Positions 33,894 through 43,103 are shown, counted from the first letter of the stretch. The stretch is DNA of 64,000 nt from Polaribacter sejongensis (GCF_038024065.1 NZ_CP150667.1:1116001-1180000); one strand, 5' to 3'. Notes: a model not told the origin generated them from the sequence alone. Numbers and translations are program-made.

Positions 33894-35261
33894 TTATGCT
33901 TTTAGTAAGGATAGTATTTCTGATAAATTACCATCTTTTTGCTCTCCAGAATTCATATTCTTTAAAGTAAAAACATCGTTTACAACATTAGAAACTACAA
34001 ATTCTATTTCTCTAGAACTAACATATTTCCATTGTCGCTTTTGTGCCTTATTACTTTCTGCTAAATCAGGATAAAATTCACTTTTTATATTATTTTCTCT
34101 TAAAACCTTAATGGCTTTCATTTTTAAAACATCCGAATTAGAATCAAAGTTTAAGAAAATAACCTTTGGTTTTGGTAAATCTACAGCTTTAAACAACCCT
34201 AATTCTTCTAATACTAAATAGATTCTGTCTAATCCGAAAGAGATTCCAACTCCAGAAACATCTTTTAAACCAAAGATTCCTGTTAAATCGTCATATCTAC
34301 CACCACCACCAATAGAACCCATTTTTACACCTTTTGGCGCAGCAACTTCAAAAATTGCTCCTGTGTAATAATTTAATCCTCTTGCTAAAGTAACATCTAC
34401 TTCTAAAGTTGCTGTTTCTAAACCTAATGCTGAAACAGAATTAATTACAAAACGCAACTCTTCTACTCCATTTGTTCCTTCTTCAGAAGTTGATAACAGA
34501 CTTTCTAATGAAGCTAATTTATCTAAATTAGACCCAGAAAAATCGAACAAAGGTTGTACTTTTTCAATAGCGTCCTCCGTAATTCCTTTAGACAACATTT
34601 CTTTAACAACACCGTCTTTACCAATTTTATCTAACTTATCTAAAGCTACAGTAAAATCGATTAATTTATCTTGTGCACCAATAACTTCTGCAATTCCAGA
34701 AAGTATTTTTCTATTGTTAATTTTGATATTCGTTCCTGCTAAACCAAGTTTACTAAAAACGGTATCATATAATTGTACAAATTCTACTTCTTGCCATAAA
34801 GATTTACTACCAACAACATCTGCATCACACTGAAAAAACTCTCTAAAACGTCCTTTTTGTGGTCTATCTGCCCTCCAAACAGGTTGTACTTGATATCTTT
34901 TAAAAGGAAACGTAATATCATTTTGATGTTGCACAACGTAACGAGCAAAAGGCACTGTTAAGTCATAACGTAATGCTTTTTCTGAAATTTGGCTGGTAAC
35001 TTTTAAGCTATTTTTTTCTGATAAAAGACCTTCATCGGCTTTCTTTAAAAAGTCTCCAGAGTTTAAAATTTTAAAAATCAAACGATCTCCTTCTTCACCA
35101 TATTTCCCCATTAAGGTTGATGAATTTTCGAAACTTGGTGTTTCTATAGGTTGAAATCCGAATGTTTCAAAAGCAGTTTTTATCGTATTCATTATATACG
35201 TTCTATTAGCTACTTCTGTTGGCGAAAAATCTCTGGTTCCTTTTGGAATACTTGGTTTCAT
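33894..35261 (-). CDS. hisS: Histidine--tRNA ligase
   Basis: Class II aminoacyl-tRNA synthetase charging tRNA-His. Motif 2 appears in QVQPVWRADRPQKGRFREFFQCDADV, the histidine-specific motifs LDKLDK and ARGLNYYTGAIFEV in the middle, and motif 3 as GVGISFGLDRIYL; a C-terminal anticodon-binding domain follows (KVIFLNFDSNSDVLKM). 455 residues is normal. The preceding 117-base gap toward the BrkB-like gene contains several overlapping AT-rich inverted stretches but no sure promoter. Confidence 0.97.
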   Translation of the reverse strand: MKPSIPKGTRDFSPTEVANRTYIMNTIKTAFETFGFQPIETPSFENSSTLMGKYGEEGDRLIFKILNSGDFLKKADEGLLSEKNSLKVTSQISEKALRYDLTVPFARYVVQHQNDITFPFKRYQVQPVWRADRPQKGRFREFFQCDADVVGSKSLWQEVEFVQLYDTVFSKLGLAGTNIKINNRKILSGIAEVIGAQDKLIDFTVALDKLDKIGKDGVVKEMLSKGITEDAIEKVQPLFDFSGSNLDKLASLESLLSTSEEGTNGVEELRFVINSVSALGLETATLEVDVTLARGLNYYTGAIFEVAAPKGVKMGSIGGGGRYDDLTGIFGLKDVSGVGISFGLDRIYLVLEELGLFKAVDLPKPKVIFLNFDSNSDVLKMKAIKVLRENNIKSEFYPDLAESNKAQKRQWKYVSSREIEFVVSNVVNDVFTLKNMNSGEQKDGNLSEILSLLKA

Positions 35262-35378
35262 ATAAATCAGTTATCAATGTTCATTTATCATTTTTTAATA
35301 AACCAGATTAGATTACTGATAATTGTTAAATGATAATTGCTTTTAGCGAGCGCAAATATCGTGAAAAACTTAGAAATG

Positions 35379-36317
35379 TTATAAAATAGAATCAATTTTA
35401 TTTCTGAACCTTAAAGCGTAAATAGCTGCATTTAACTCAAACCCTAACAATAAGATAATTGCATTTAGCCATACAAATAACATCAAGATTAAAAGAGTAC
35501 CAATAGAACCGTATAATTGATTGTATTGTGCAAATTTCACTACATAAATTCCGAATAAATAAAACGTACATAAAGATACAACTGTGGTTAAAAGTGCTCC
35601 TGCAGAAAAGAATTTTGTTTCTTTTCCTTGTTTTGTTCCGTATCTAAAAAGCAACGAAACTATGGTGAAAATCATCACTAGAAAAATGAGACTTCTTCCA
35701 TAATAAAACAGATCTAAATCGGTTGTATCTAGCCAACCTGTTTCATCAATTTTAGACAATGCAAATTGATATAAAATTAGTGAAGTTATTACTATAATTA
35801 AAAAGAATGACATTAATAAAGAGACTCCTAAAGAGACAAAATAGGCTCTAAAAACATTTCTAACATCAGTTATATGGTATGAATGTTCAAAACCACCAAA
35901 GATAGCATTCACACCATTTGTCATTAGAAAGATAGACAGTAAGAAACCAAAAGAAAGCAAACCTCCATATTGATTATTAATAATATCCTTTAACACAACA
36001 TCTACAGCTTCGAAGGTTTGTGGCGGTAACACCTCTTTTATAAATGAAAATAAGCCTTCTTGGAAGCCTTCTATTGGAATGTATGGAATTAACGTTAAAA
36101 TAAACAGCAAAAAAGGAAAAACAGCCATAAAAAAACTGAATGCAATTCCTCCTGCTCTAGTTGTTAAGGCTCCTTTTACAATACCAATAATGTACATTTC
36201 TATTACATCGTACAAAGACATTCCTTCTAAACCAGGAATTTTTATTCTTTTTCCAAATAGTACCAAGAAATTTACAACTGGTATTTTTTCTAGTTTTTCT
36301 TCTATTTCTCTTGACAT
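35379..36317 (-). CDS. YihY/BrkB family membrane protein
   Basis: An inner-membrane protein of the YihY/virulence-factor-BrkB family (312 residues) with six predicted helices: about 55-80, 105-130 (weaker), 135-160, 180-210, 225-250 and 270-300. The conserved GGIAFSFFMAVFPFLLFILTL segment after helix one and the NGVNAIFGGFEHSYHI motif are diagnostic. The function is unsettled; the family was once called ribonuclease BN by error. No clear partner is adjacent. Confidence 0.85.
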   Translation of the reverse strand: MSREIEEKLEKIPVVNFLVLFGKRIKIPGLEGMSLYDVIEMYIIGIVKGALTTRAGGIAFSFFMAVFPFLLFILTLIPYIPIEGFQEGLFSFIKEVLPPQTFEAVDVVLKDIINNQYGGLLSFGFLLSIFLMTNGVNAIFGGFEHSYHITDVRNVFRAYFVSLGVSLLMSFFLIIVITSLILYQFALSKIDETGWLDTTDLDLFYYGRSLIFLVMIFTIVSLLFRYGTKQGKETKFFSAGALLTTVVSLCTFYLFGIYVVKFAQYNQLYGSIGTLLILMLFVWLNAIILLLGFELNAAIYALRFRNKIDSIL

Positions 36318-36371
36318 TAAGTTGCAAAGTTTAAATTAGCTGCAGAGCTACAAAGTTGAATAACTGTAAGA

Positions 36372-36734
36372 TTAGTTTCTTTTTGATTTTATAGTTCTAA
36401 TAAAACTAGATAACATTCTCTCTATTTCTCTTGATAATTCATATAAATTTTCAAACTTACCTTTATTGATATATTCTAAATTAAAAGCAATTTCCACTTG
36501 TGTCTGTAATTCAAAAAGAGATGCCATTGCAATATTTAAAAAACGAAGATAATCTTTCACTCCTTCTCTACCATAACCTTCAGAAATATTACTAGGTATT
36601 GAAACTGCAGACCTTCTTAATTGAGAAGTTAGGCCAAATGTTTCTTCTTTTGGAAATGATTTAGATACTTTATAAATTTCAGTAACAAAGTTCATCGACT
36701 TTTGCCAGACTAACAAATCTCTAAATGTTTTCAT
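36372..36734 (-). CDS. Four-helix bundle protein (23S rRNA intervening-sequence / avd-like)
   Basis: A 120-residue protein of the S23/avd-like four-helix family: MKTFRDLLVWQKSMNFVTEIYKVSKSFP, then FGLTSQLRRSAVSIPSNISEGYGR and YLRFLNIAMASLFELQTQVEIA are the conserved segments. Such proteins are encoded in rRNA intervening sequences or accompany diversity-generating retroelements, but in Flavobacteriia free-standing copies are common. Here there is no rRNA, reverse transcriptase or variable repeat nearby. Its own promoter-like TAACTTTG boxes lie 20 and 38 bases upstream. Confidence 0.88.
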   Translation of the reverse strand: MKTFRDLLVWQKSMNFVTEIYKVSKSFPKEETFGLTSQLRRSAVSIPSNISEGYGREGVKDYLRFLNIAMASLFELQTQVEIAFNLEYINKGKFENLYELSREIERMLSSFIRTIKSKRN

Positions 36735-36752
36735 ATCTTTTTTTTATTAGTG

Positions 36753-36831
36753 GCAAAGTTAAAAATAGTTTCAAAGTTACAAAGTTTAGCTTGTTACTCT
36801 GCAACTCTGTAACTTTGCTACTTTGTAACTT
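36753..36831. repeat. Inverted cluster of AACTTTG octamers
   Basis: Between the four-helix and pentapeptide genes, CAAAGTTA occurs at 36754-36761 and 36772-36779 and CAAAGTTT at 36780-36787; the opposite orientation TAACTTTG occurs at 36810-36817 with CTTTGTAACT after it. Each copy of CAAAGTTA is TAACTTTG (TAnnTTTG) on the minus strand, so the cluster offers several -7 boxes to the four-helix gene and could also fold as a hairpin. Confidence 0.55.
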
Positions 36832-36832
36832 T

Positions 36833-37405
36833 TCAATCAACTACAACTCTATATTCTGATAAAAGCCCAATAACATTGTCTTTACTAAACTTCCCTCCTT
36901 TTAAACGATTCTTTTCCGGACTGATATTAAAGTTAAAAGCTGTTCTAAAGTCTGACTTTTCTAAATTAGTTTCACCAAAAATGGCTCCATTAAAGTCACA
37001 ATTATCAAAAATGGAATTGGTTAAAACGGCTTCTGTAAAATCTACTTCTTGTAAGTTACAATTACTAAATTTTGTATTCGGAATTTTTAATTGATAAAAA
37101 GACGAAAAACTTAATTGACAATCTTTAAAACTAAATTGTAATAAAAACGAATCGCATTCATTAAATTTTACACCTATCATTTTACAATTGATAAAAGTAA
37201 CCTCTTTAAAAGCCGTATTATCTACAATTGCATTGCTAAAATTACAATCTATAAAATCGCATTCTACAAACTGAATATTTGATGCATGTACATTCTCAAA
37301 ATTACAATTAGTGAATGTACAATTGTCATACTCTCCTTTGTTTATCTTAGTTTTCTTAAAATCAATTTTAGTAAATTCCTCACTATCAAAATAAGTATCT
37401 GTCAT
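36833..37405 (-). CDS. Pentapeptide repeat protein
   Basis: A 190-residue right-handed beta-helix built from pentapeptides of the A(D/N)LxX type: NCTFTNCNFENVHASNIQFVECDFIDCNFSNAIVDNTAFKEVTFINCKM and so on to about residue 165. Unlike most such proteins it is rich in Cys at the position before Asn/Asp-Phe (around 12 Cys), which may reflect the central F/C pairs. It might mimic DNA in the manner of MfpA/Qnr, but there is no direct evidence. It starts 6 bases downstream of the NlpE gene end, so the two are co-transcribed. Confidence 0.85.
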   Translation of the reverse strand: MTDTYFDSEEFTKIDFKKTKINKGEYDNCTFTNCNFENVHASNIQFVECDFIDCNFSNAIVDNTAFKEVTFINCKMIGVKFNECDSFLLQFSFKDCQLSFSSFYQLKIPNTKFSNCNLQEVDFTEAVLTNSIFDNCDFNGAIFGETNLEKSDFRTAFNFNISPEKNRLKGGKFSKDNVIGLLSEYRVVVD

Positions 37406-37411
37406 CTAAAC

Positions 37412-37780
37412 TTATTCTTGTTTTGTTAATTTATAATTTAACTCACTTTCAATTTTATTACCATCAATATCTAGCATTTCAATGTAATTGTCACCAATTT
37501 CATATTTAAATGGACTCGTTTCTAAGGCTAAAATTACTTTTCCGTTTTCAACGGAATAATTTCCCGTTTTCGTAAAAACAGCATCATCACCTTGTCCTTT
37601 ATACACGCTCTCTAACACAAAAGTTCCATCTGAATTTAAGGTCATTGTATTATCGATTCCCGTACAACTTGCACATGGAAATTCGCCAATATAAACACCA
37701 GAGACATCTTGTGGTGTGTTATTTTTACATGCTGAAAATAGAATACAAACTATTGCTATAACTTTTATAATATGTTTCAT
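37412..37780 (-). CDS. NlpE-like copper-resistance lipoprotein
   Basis: A 122-residue lipoprotein. The signal peptide ends in LFSAC-K (lipidated Cys18), followed by the NlpE N-terminal domain with GVYIGEFPCASCTGIDNTMTLNSDGTF. The CxxC pair (PCASC) matches the possible copper or disulfide site of NlpE. In E. coli NlpE senses envelope stress and surface adhesion through Cpx; there is no Cpx here, so only a general envelope or copper-related role is suggested. It follows the M3 peptidase by 8 bases and precedes the pentapeptide protein. Confidence 0.85.
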   Translation of the reverse strand: MKHIIKVIAIVCILFSACKNNTPQDVSGVYIGEFPCASCTGIDNTMTLNSDGTFVLESVYKGQGDDAVFTKTGNYSVENGKVILALETSPFKYEIGDNYIEMLDIDGNKIESELNYKLTKQE

Positions 37781-37788
37781 TTTATTAA

Positions 37789-39891
37789 TTATTTTAAACC
37801 TCTTGCTTCTAACATTGGTGCTGCTTTAGGATCTCTACCTGCAAATGTTTTATACATTTCTGCATAATCCATTGTGTTTCCTTTAGATAAAACTTGCTCA
37901 CGGAATTTTTGTCCGTTTTCACGAGTTAACAAGCCATTGTCTTTAAACCAATCATACGCATCATGACTCAACATTTCTGTCCATAAATAAGAATAATAAC
38001 CTGCTGCATAACCACCACTAAAAATGTGTGCAAAATAAGTAGAGCGATATCTTGGTGGAATTTCATCCAAATTTAATTTCATACTTTTTAAAGCTTCTGC
38101 TTCAAAATTAGCGACATCTTCAATAGTATCATTTGCAGAAATTGTATGCCATTTCATATCTAAACTAGAAGAACATAAATTCTCTATCATAGAATATCCT
38201 TGATTAAAGGTACCTGCATCTTTAATTTTTTGTAATAATTCTACAGGAATCACTTCTCCTGTTTTATAATGTATCGCGTAATTATTTAAAATTTCTGGAT
38301 GCGTTGCCCAGTTCTCGTTAAACTGAGAAGGAAATTCTACAAAATCTCTTGCTGTACTTGTACCAGAAATAGACGTATATTGTTGATTTCCGAAGAAACC
38401 GTGTAATGCATGGCCAAACTCATGAAACATGGTTTCTACTTCATCAAAACTGATTAATGCAGGTTCTCCTTCTGCTGGTTTAGATGAATTACAAACATTA
38501 TAAATTACCGGTTTTTGGTTACGTAATTTAGATTGTTTTACAAAATTACTCATCCAAGCACCACCACGTTTGCTATCTCTTGCAAAATAATCTCCAAAGA
38601 ATAATCCTAATTTAGAACCGTCCTCTTCAAACAACTCATACACCACAACATCTGGGTGATAAGTAGGAATATCTGTACGTTTTTTAAATGTAATTCCGTA
38701 TAACTTTGTAGCAGCGTAAAAAACTCCTTTTTCTAAAACGTTTGTCATTTCAAAATAAGGTTTTACGTCATCTTCGTTTAAGTTATATTTAGACTTACGT
38801 ACTTTTTCTGCATAATGATTCCAGTCATAAGGCGCTAATTTAAAATCTTTTCCTTCTTTATTAATTTCTGCCTGAATCTCTTTTATTTCTGATGCTGCCT
38901 TTTCTAATGAGCCAGGAATTAAGTTTTCAAACATATTAAAAACCTTGTCTGGTGTTGCAGCCATGGTTCCTTGTAAACTCCAACTAGCATAGTTGTCAAA
39001 ACCTAAAATCTGAGCTTTTTCTGCTCTTAACTTTGTCATTTTTAAAACAAGATCACTCGTATCGTATTCACCAGCATCTGCTCTATGAATCGATTTTTCA
39101 AACAATTCCTTTCTTACTTCTCTATTTTCTAAGGTTTGTAAAGAAGCTTGTTGCGTTGTATTTACTAACTGAATTTCATAGGCACCATCTTTTTCTAAAG
39201 ACTTTATTTTTTCATCAGAAAAACCTTTTAAATCTTCTTTATTAGTAACTGTAATTCCGCCTTTTTTACTTGCATCTAATAATTTCTTTCCAAAATCATT
39301 AGACAAACTCGCTATTTCTGAATTGATTTCTTTTAATTTCTCCTTTTTTTCTTCGGATAAATTTGCGCCTGCTTTAGAAAAATTCTTAAAATACTCACCA
39401 ACTAAATGTTTAGATTCCGCATCTAGATTAGCTTCAGAAAGATTCTCATAAACCGATTTTACTTTTGCAAATAATTGTGTGTTTAGTAAAATATCATCGT
39501 TGTGTTTAGAAAACTTTGGTGCTAATTCTTTTTGATTTTCTTTAATCGTATCATTGGTATGCGCGCCTGCCAATCCATAAAAAACTGCATTTACGTCATC
39601 TAATTTTTTGCTACTTTCTTCTAAAGCTAAAATAGTGTTTTCAAAAGTTGGATCATCTGTGTTCTCTGTAATTTTTACAATTGCCTCGTTTTGTAATTTC
39701 ATACCTTCTAAAATAGCCGGTAAAAAATGTTTCGACTTTATTTTAGTAAAATCTGGCGTTCCATACTCTAAAGTACTTTTTATCAATAAAGGATTTTTAG
39801 AAATATCCATCGTGTTTTCTTTTTTAGTTTCCTTAGTGTTGCAAGAAATCACCAACATTAAAGAAGCTGCAATTGTTATATATTTTTTCAT
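37789..39891 (-). CDS. dcp: M3 family zinc metallopeptidase (dipeptidyl carboxypeptidase type), lipoprotein
   Basis: Peptidase of the thimet oligopeptidase/Dcp family (700 residues). It carries a lipoprotein signal (LMLVISC-N, Cys17) and the zinc motif HEFGHALHGF near residue 495, plus GYAAGYYSYLWTEMLSHDAYDWF at the C-terminal active-site wall. Location is probably periplasmic face of a membrane, where it trims short peptides. The start ATG 39891 has a TAACTTTG -7 box (39909-39916 on the minus strand) 18 bases upstream. It heads a likely operon with NlpE and the pentapeptide protein. Confidence 0.93.
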   Translation of the reverse strand: MKKYITIAASLMLVISCNTKETKKENTMDISKNPLLIKSTLEYGTPDFTKIKSKHFLPAILEGMKLQNEAIVKITENTDDPTFENTILALEESSKKLDDVNAVFYGLAGAHTNDTIKENQKELAPKFSKHNDDILLNTQLFAKVKSVYENLSEANLDAESKHLVGEYFKNFSKAGANLSEEKKEKLKEINSEIASLSNDFGKKLLDASKKGGITVTNKEDLKGFSDEKIKSLEKDGAYEIQLVNTTQQASLQTLENREVRKELFEKSIHRADAGEYDTSDLVLKMTKLRAEKAQILGFDNYASWSLQGTMAATPDKVFNMFENLIPGSLEKAASEIKEIQAEINKEGKDFKLAPYDWNHYAEKVRKSKYNLNEDDVKPYFEMTNVLEKGVFYAATKLYGITFKKRTDIPTYHPDVVVYELFEEDGSKLGLFFGDYFARDSKRGGAWMSNFVKQSKLRNQKPVIYNVCNSSKPAEGEPALISFDEVETMFHEFGHALHGFFGNQQYTSISGTSTARDFVEFPSQFNENWATHPEILNNYAIHYKTGEVIPVELLQKIKDAGTFNQGYSMIENLCSSSLDMKWHTISANDTIEDVANFEAEALKSMKLNLDEIPPRYRSTYFAHIFSGGYAAGYYSYLWTEMLSHDAYDWFKDNGLLTRENGQKFREQVLSKGNTMDYAEMYKTFAGRDPKAAPMLEARGLK

Positions 39892-39957
39892 TTTTTTTAT
39901 TTTAGTTACAAAGTTAAAAGTAGTTACAGAGTAAGAAAGTCAGACTTTTTAACATTC

Positions 39958-40815
39958 TTAAAACGCTTTCAAACTTAAATCTAAATTATAAACCGAATGT
40001 GTTAATGCACCAGAAGAAATAAAATCTACACCACATTCTGCATATTTTCTAATCGTTTCTTCATTAATCCCTCCAGAAGATTCTGTTAAGCAAGTATCAC
40101 CAATTAGAGCTACCGCTTTTTTAGTATCTTCATAATTAAAGTTGTCTATTAAAATTCTGTAAACACCATCGTTAGACAAAATTTCTTTAATTTCTTCTAA
40201 ACTTCTAGCTTCCACAATAATTTTAATATCGATATTCTTTTCTGCTAAATATTTCTTTGTTTTGGTAATGGCTGCTGTAATTCCGCCAGCAAAATCGATG
40301 TGATTGTCTTTAATCATCACCATATCATACAAGGCAAAACGGTGATTTTCTCCACCTCCAATTTTAACAGCCCATTTTTCAATAACTCTAATTCCTGGTG
40401 TGGTTTTTCTAGTATCTAAAACTTTTGTTTTTGTTCCTTTTAATAAATTAGCAAAAAAAGCTGTCTTGGTTGCAATTGCAGACATTCTTTGCATGGCATT
40501 TAAAACCAAACGTTCTGCCATTAAAATAGATTGAGATTTCCCAGAAACATGAAAAACAATATCTCCATATTTTACATCATCACCATCGTTTATAAATGTT
40601 TCTATTTCTAAATCTTCATCAACGTAAGAAAAAACTTGTTTTGAAAATTCTACTCCGGCAATAATTCCGTCTTCTTTTACCAACAATTTTGCCTTTCCTT
40701 GTGCATCGGCAGGAATACAAGAAAGTGATGTATGGTCTCCATCACCAATATCTTCTCGAATGGCATTTTTTATAATTAAATCTAATTCTTTTTGAAATTG
40801 TTCTTTTGATATCAT
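39958..40815 (-). CDS. nadC: Nicotinate-nucleotide pyrophosphorylase (carboxylating)
   Basis: Quinolinate phosphoribosyltransferase of de novo NAD synthesis. The family's signature segments are present: REDIGDGDHTSL at the N-terminus, RMSAIATKTA, DTRKTTPGIRVIEKWAVKIGGGENHRFALYDMVMIKDNH in the middle (PRPP and quinolinate Lys/Arg), and the final ISSGALTHSV. 285 residues is normal. It is separated from the M3 peptidase by a 66-base gap carrying AACTTTG repeats and is divergent from rlmH across about 190 bases. Confidence 0.96.
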   Translation of the reverse strand: MISKEQFQKELDLIIKNAIREDIGDGDHTSLSCIPADAQGKAKLLVKEDGIIAGVEFSKQVFSYVDEDLEIETFINDGDDVKYGDIVFHVSGKSQSILMAERLVLNAMQRMSAIATKTAFFANLLKGTKTKVLDTRKTTPGIRVIEKWAVKIGGGENHRFALYDMVMIKDNHIDFAGGITAAITKTKKYLAEKNIDIKIIVEARSLEEIKEILSNDGVYRILIDNFNYEDTKKAVALIGDTCLTESSGGINEETIRKYAECGVDFISSGALTHSVYNLDLSLKAF

Positions 40816-41005
40816 AATTCATTAATTCTGATGTAAAAATAACAATGATTTTCAACTTTTGGTCTGTTCTGTCCAATTTATGTTTTAAATCTTATAAATT
40901 TGTTTTCTTTTTTTAAAGTTTGTCTGCTACACAGTAAGTATGAGTTTTAAAAAAGGAATTAATCATAAAATTTAGGTTTCGCCTAAGCCCGACCAAACAA
41001 AAAAT
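40816..41005. other. nadC-rlmH divergent gap
   Basis: No gene is visible. A TAAATTTG box at 40895-40902 on the plus strand could serve rlmH with a leader of about 100 bases. The leader contains a small hairpin, TTAGG-TTTCG-CCTAA (40972-40986), about 20 bases before the rlmH ATG. Neither is certain. Confidence 0.35.
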
Positions 41006-41479
41006 ATGAAAATTAAATTACTCGCTATAGGTAAAACAGATAATAAACAATTAATGCTGTTAATTGATGAATATCAAAATAGGTTAAAACATTATATAAA
41101 GTTTGAGTTAGAAATAATTCCTGATATTAAGAATGTAAAAAATCTTAGCGAAATTCAACAAAAAGAAAAAGAAGGTGAATTGATTTTGTCTAAACTACAG
41201 AACACCGATAATTTAGTTTTGTTAGACGATAAAGGCAAACACTTTACCTCTATTGAGTTTTCTAAATATTTACAGAAAAAAATGAACGCTGGTATTAAAC
41301 AATTAGTCTTAGTAATTGGCGGACCTTATGGTTTTTCTGATGCGGTTTATAAAAAGTCTGTCGGAAAAATATCTTTATCTAAAATGACATTTTCTCACCA
41401 AATGATTCGCCTTTTTATTGTAGAACAGTTGTACAGAGGTTTTACTATTTTAAAGAATGAGCCGTATCATCATGAATAA
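41006..41479 (+). CDS. rlmH: 23S rRNA (pseudouridine1915-N3)-methyltransferase
   Basis: SPOUT-fold methyltransferase acting on helix 69 of 23S rRNA in assembled ribosomes. 157 residues: LLDDKGKHFTS, the knot motif LVIGGPYGFSD, and the conserved end ISLSKMTFSHQMIRLFIVEQLYRGFTILKNEPYHHE. The C-terminal PYHHE confirms that the protein runs to 41479. Its last 35 bases overlap the end of the convergent HTH membrane protein, so the two transcripts share coding sequence there. Confidence 0.95.
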   Translation: MKIKLLAIGKTDNKQLMLLIDEYQNRLKHYIKFELEIIPDIKNVKNLSEIQQKEKEGELILSKLQNTDNLVLLDDKGKHFTSIEFSKYLQKKMNAGIKQLVLVIGGPYGFSDAVYKKSVGKISLSKMTFSHQMIRLFIVEQLYRGFTILKNEPYHHE

Positions 41480-42275
41480 TCGAATCTTTACAGGTTTTAA
41501 AAGTATCGTTTAAAAAGAAGGTTTCAAGTATTAATATTGGAATAATCAAAAATAAGGCAACAGGCCATAGTATTAAAGTAATGGCCATAATTCCGTTTAC
41601 AATTTTTACAATACCCGTAACTTGAGCAAACGAACCTAAATTTTCTTTTAACCCTAAAATCCCTAATCCCATAATTAATTCTCCAACACCAAAAATCATC
41701 ATTAAAAACACACCTATTGCTATTTCCAATGCACCTATAAAACCGTTACTCTTCATAAAAAAAGTAGCAAATGAAATAAGTATAGCTATACCAAAATAAA
41801 TGTAAATTGCTTTTATTAATAAGGTATTATTAAACTTTTGAGCAATAATCTTATAACCCTTAAGAAATGGAATTACAAAAAGGAAAAATAGAATTACATA
41901 CGGTATTCTAAAAACCAAGAGCCAAAAACCTGATACTTTATGAGTTGTAAAATATACCTCCATTAAAATACCTATCAACGTAATAATTGAATAAAAAACA
42001 CCAAAAACCCAACTTTTATTCAAGGATTTTAATTCTGTATTAGTCCAATTAATTACATTTTTTTCATCTAAAGAACTCTCGTTTATGTTTTGCAAATCTT
42101 CCCCTAATACTTCAAGAATAATTTTTATAGTATAACTTCTAGGGTTTACTTCTCCTGCTTCAATTCGCTGAATTGTTCTAACATTAATATTGCATTGTTC
42201 TACCAACTCTTCTTGAGTTAATCCATTTCTTTTTCGCAGTTCAAAAATACGTTTACCTAATTCTGGTTGCTTCAT
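41445..42275 (-). CDS. Membrane-anchored HTH (XRE-type) regulator
   Basis: An unusual transcription factor: residues 1-65 form a Cro/C1-type helix-turn-helix (MKQPELGKRIFELRKRNGLTQEELVEQCNINVRTIQRIEAGEVNPRS), and the rest contains about six hydrophobic helices in the C-terminal two thirds. It would be a DNA-binding protein tethered to the inner membrane. The frame opens at 42299, but MKQPELG at 42275 gives a standard HTH start (276 residues). The 3' end overlaps rlmH by 35 bases. Target genes and signal are unknown. Confidence 0.8.
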   Translation of the reverse strand: MKQPELGKRIFELRKRNGLTQEELVEQCNINVRTIQRIEAGEVNPRSYTIKIILEVLGEDLQNINESSLDEKNVINWTNTELKSLNKSWVFGVFYSIITLIGILMEVYFTTHKVSGFWLLVFRIPYVILFFLFVIPFLKGYKIIAQKFNNTLLIKAIYIYFGIAILISFATFFMKSNGFIGALEIAIGVFLMMIFGVGELIMGLGILGLKENLGSFAQVTGIVKIVNGIMAITLILWPVALFLIIPILILETFFLNDTFKTCKDSIIHDDTAHSLK

Positions 42276-42465
42276 TGTATGTATATTTTTATTTATCATA
42301 CAATGTTAATTTAGATTTATATTTTGGAGGTACATTTTTGTTGATTTTAACCCGACATTTACACGACAAACCAATAATAGTAATGGATACAGCGTTTTAA
42401 TTATTTTTGCAATTTACAGTTATTTTTTGTTATTTAAGTAAACTAAAAAATAAAGTAGCATATAT

Positions 42466-42496
42466 AAATTGATTACATTTGTTTAAAAATCAATTT
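42466..42496 (+). promoter_or_regulatory. rdgB promoter with -7 box inside an inverted repeat
   Basis: TACATTTG at 42474-42481 matches TAnnTTTG and lies inside a perfect 9-base inverted repeat, AAATTGATT (42466-42474) and AATCAATTT (42488-42496). The right half ends 7 bases before the rdgB ATG. A repressor bound here would block transcription; the divergent HTH protein gene is an obvious candidate, unproven. Confidence 0.5.
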
Positions 42497-42503
42497 ATTT
42501 TTA

Positions 42504-43085
42504 ATGAAATTAGTATTTGCAACAAACAACCTTAACAAACTTAGTGAAGTTCAGGAAATGTTACCAGACTCAATACAATTATTGAGTTTAAGAGATATTA
42601 ACTGTTTTGACGAAATAGAAGAAACAGAAACCACTTTAGAGGGAAACGCTAAATTAAAAGCAGATTATATTTCCAAAAAATTTGGTTATAATTGTTTTGC
42701 AGATGATACAGGTTTAGAAGTAGAAACCTTAGAAGGAAAACCAGGTGTATATTCTGCACGTTTTGCTGGCGAGCCTTCTAATTCTGAAAACAATATGCAA
42801 AAATTATTGGTAGATTTAAAACCTGCTGAAAACAGAAAAGCACAATTTAGAACCGCAGTTGCTTTAAACTTAAATGACGAAAATTTTCTTTTCGAAGGAA
42901 TTTGTAAAGGAGATATTTTAGAAAAAAAACACGGAGAAAAAGGTTTTGGATATGATCCAATTTTTAAACCAAAAGGTTTTGAAAAATCTTTTGCTGAAAT
43001 GACTTCGGAAGAAAAAAACACCATTTCTCATAGAGGAATTGCAATTCAGAAATTAGTAAAATTTTTATCAAAATATAATTATTAA
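42504..43085 (+). CDS. rdgB: XTP/dITP diphosphatase (non-canonical purine NTP pyrophosphatase)
   Basis: Hydrolyses dITP, dXTP and ITP to monophosphates to keep them out of nucleic acids. The family markers are the start MKLVFATNNLNKLSEVQ, the metal-site FADDTGLEVETLEGKPGVYSARFAG, and EKGFGYDPIFKPKGF with SHRGIA at the end; 193 residues is usual. It is a single-gene unit with a dyad-flanked promoter and a long 3' hairpin. Confidence 0.96.
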   Translation: MKLVFATNNLNKLSEVQEMLPDSIQLLSLRDINCFDEIEETETTLEGNAKLKADYISKKFGYNCFADDTGLEVETLEGKPGVYSARFAGEPSNSENNMQKLLVDLKPAENRKAQFRTAVALNLNDENFLFEGICKGDILEKKHGEKGFGYDPIFKPKGFEKSFAEMTSEEKNTISHRGIAIQKLVKFLSKYNY

Positions 43086-43103
43086 AATCAAACTCTAAAA
43101 CAT

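Noticed and set aside
33751..34074. Plus-strand frame of 107 codons across the folE-hisS gap
   Set aside because: It overlaps both folE and hisS in antisense and shows no conserved features.
36372..36734. Four-helix protein as the avd gene of a diversity-generating retroelement
   Set aside because: No reverse transcriptase, template repeat or variable repeat is present in the window around it.
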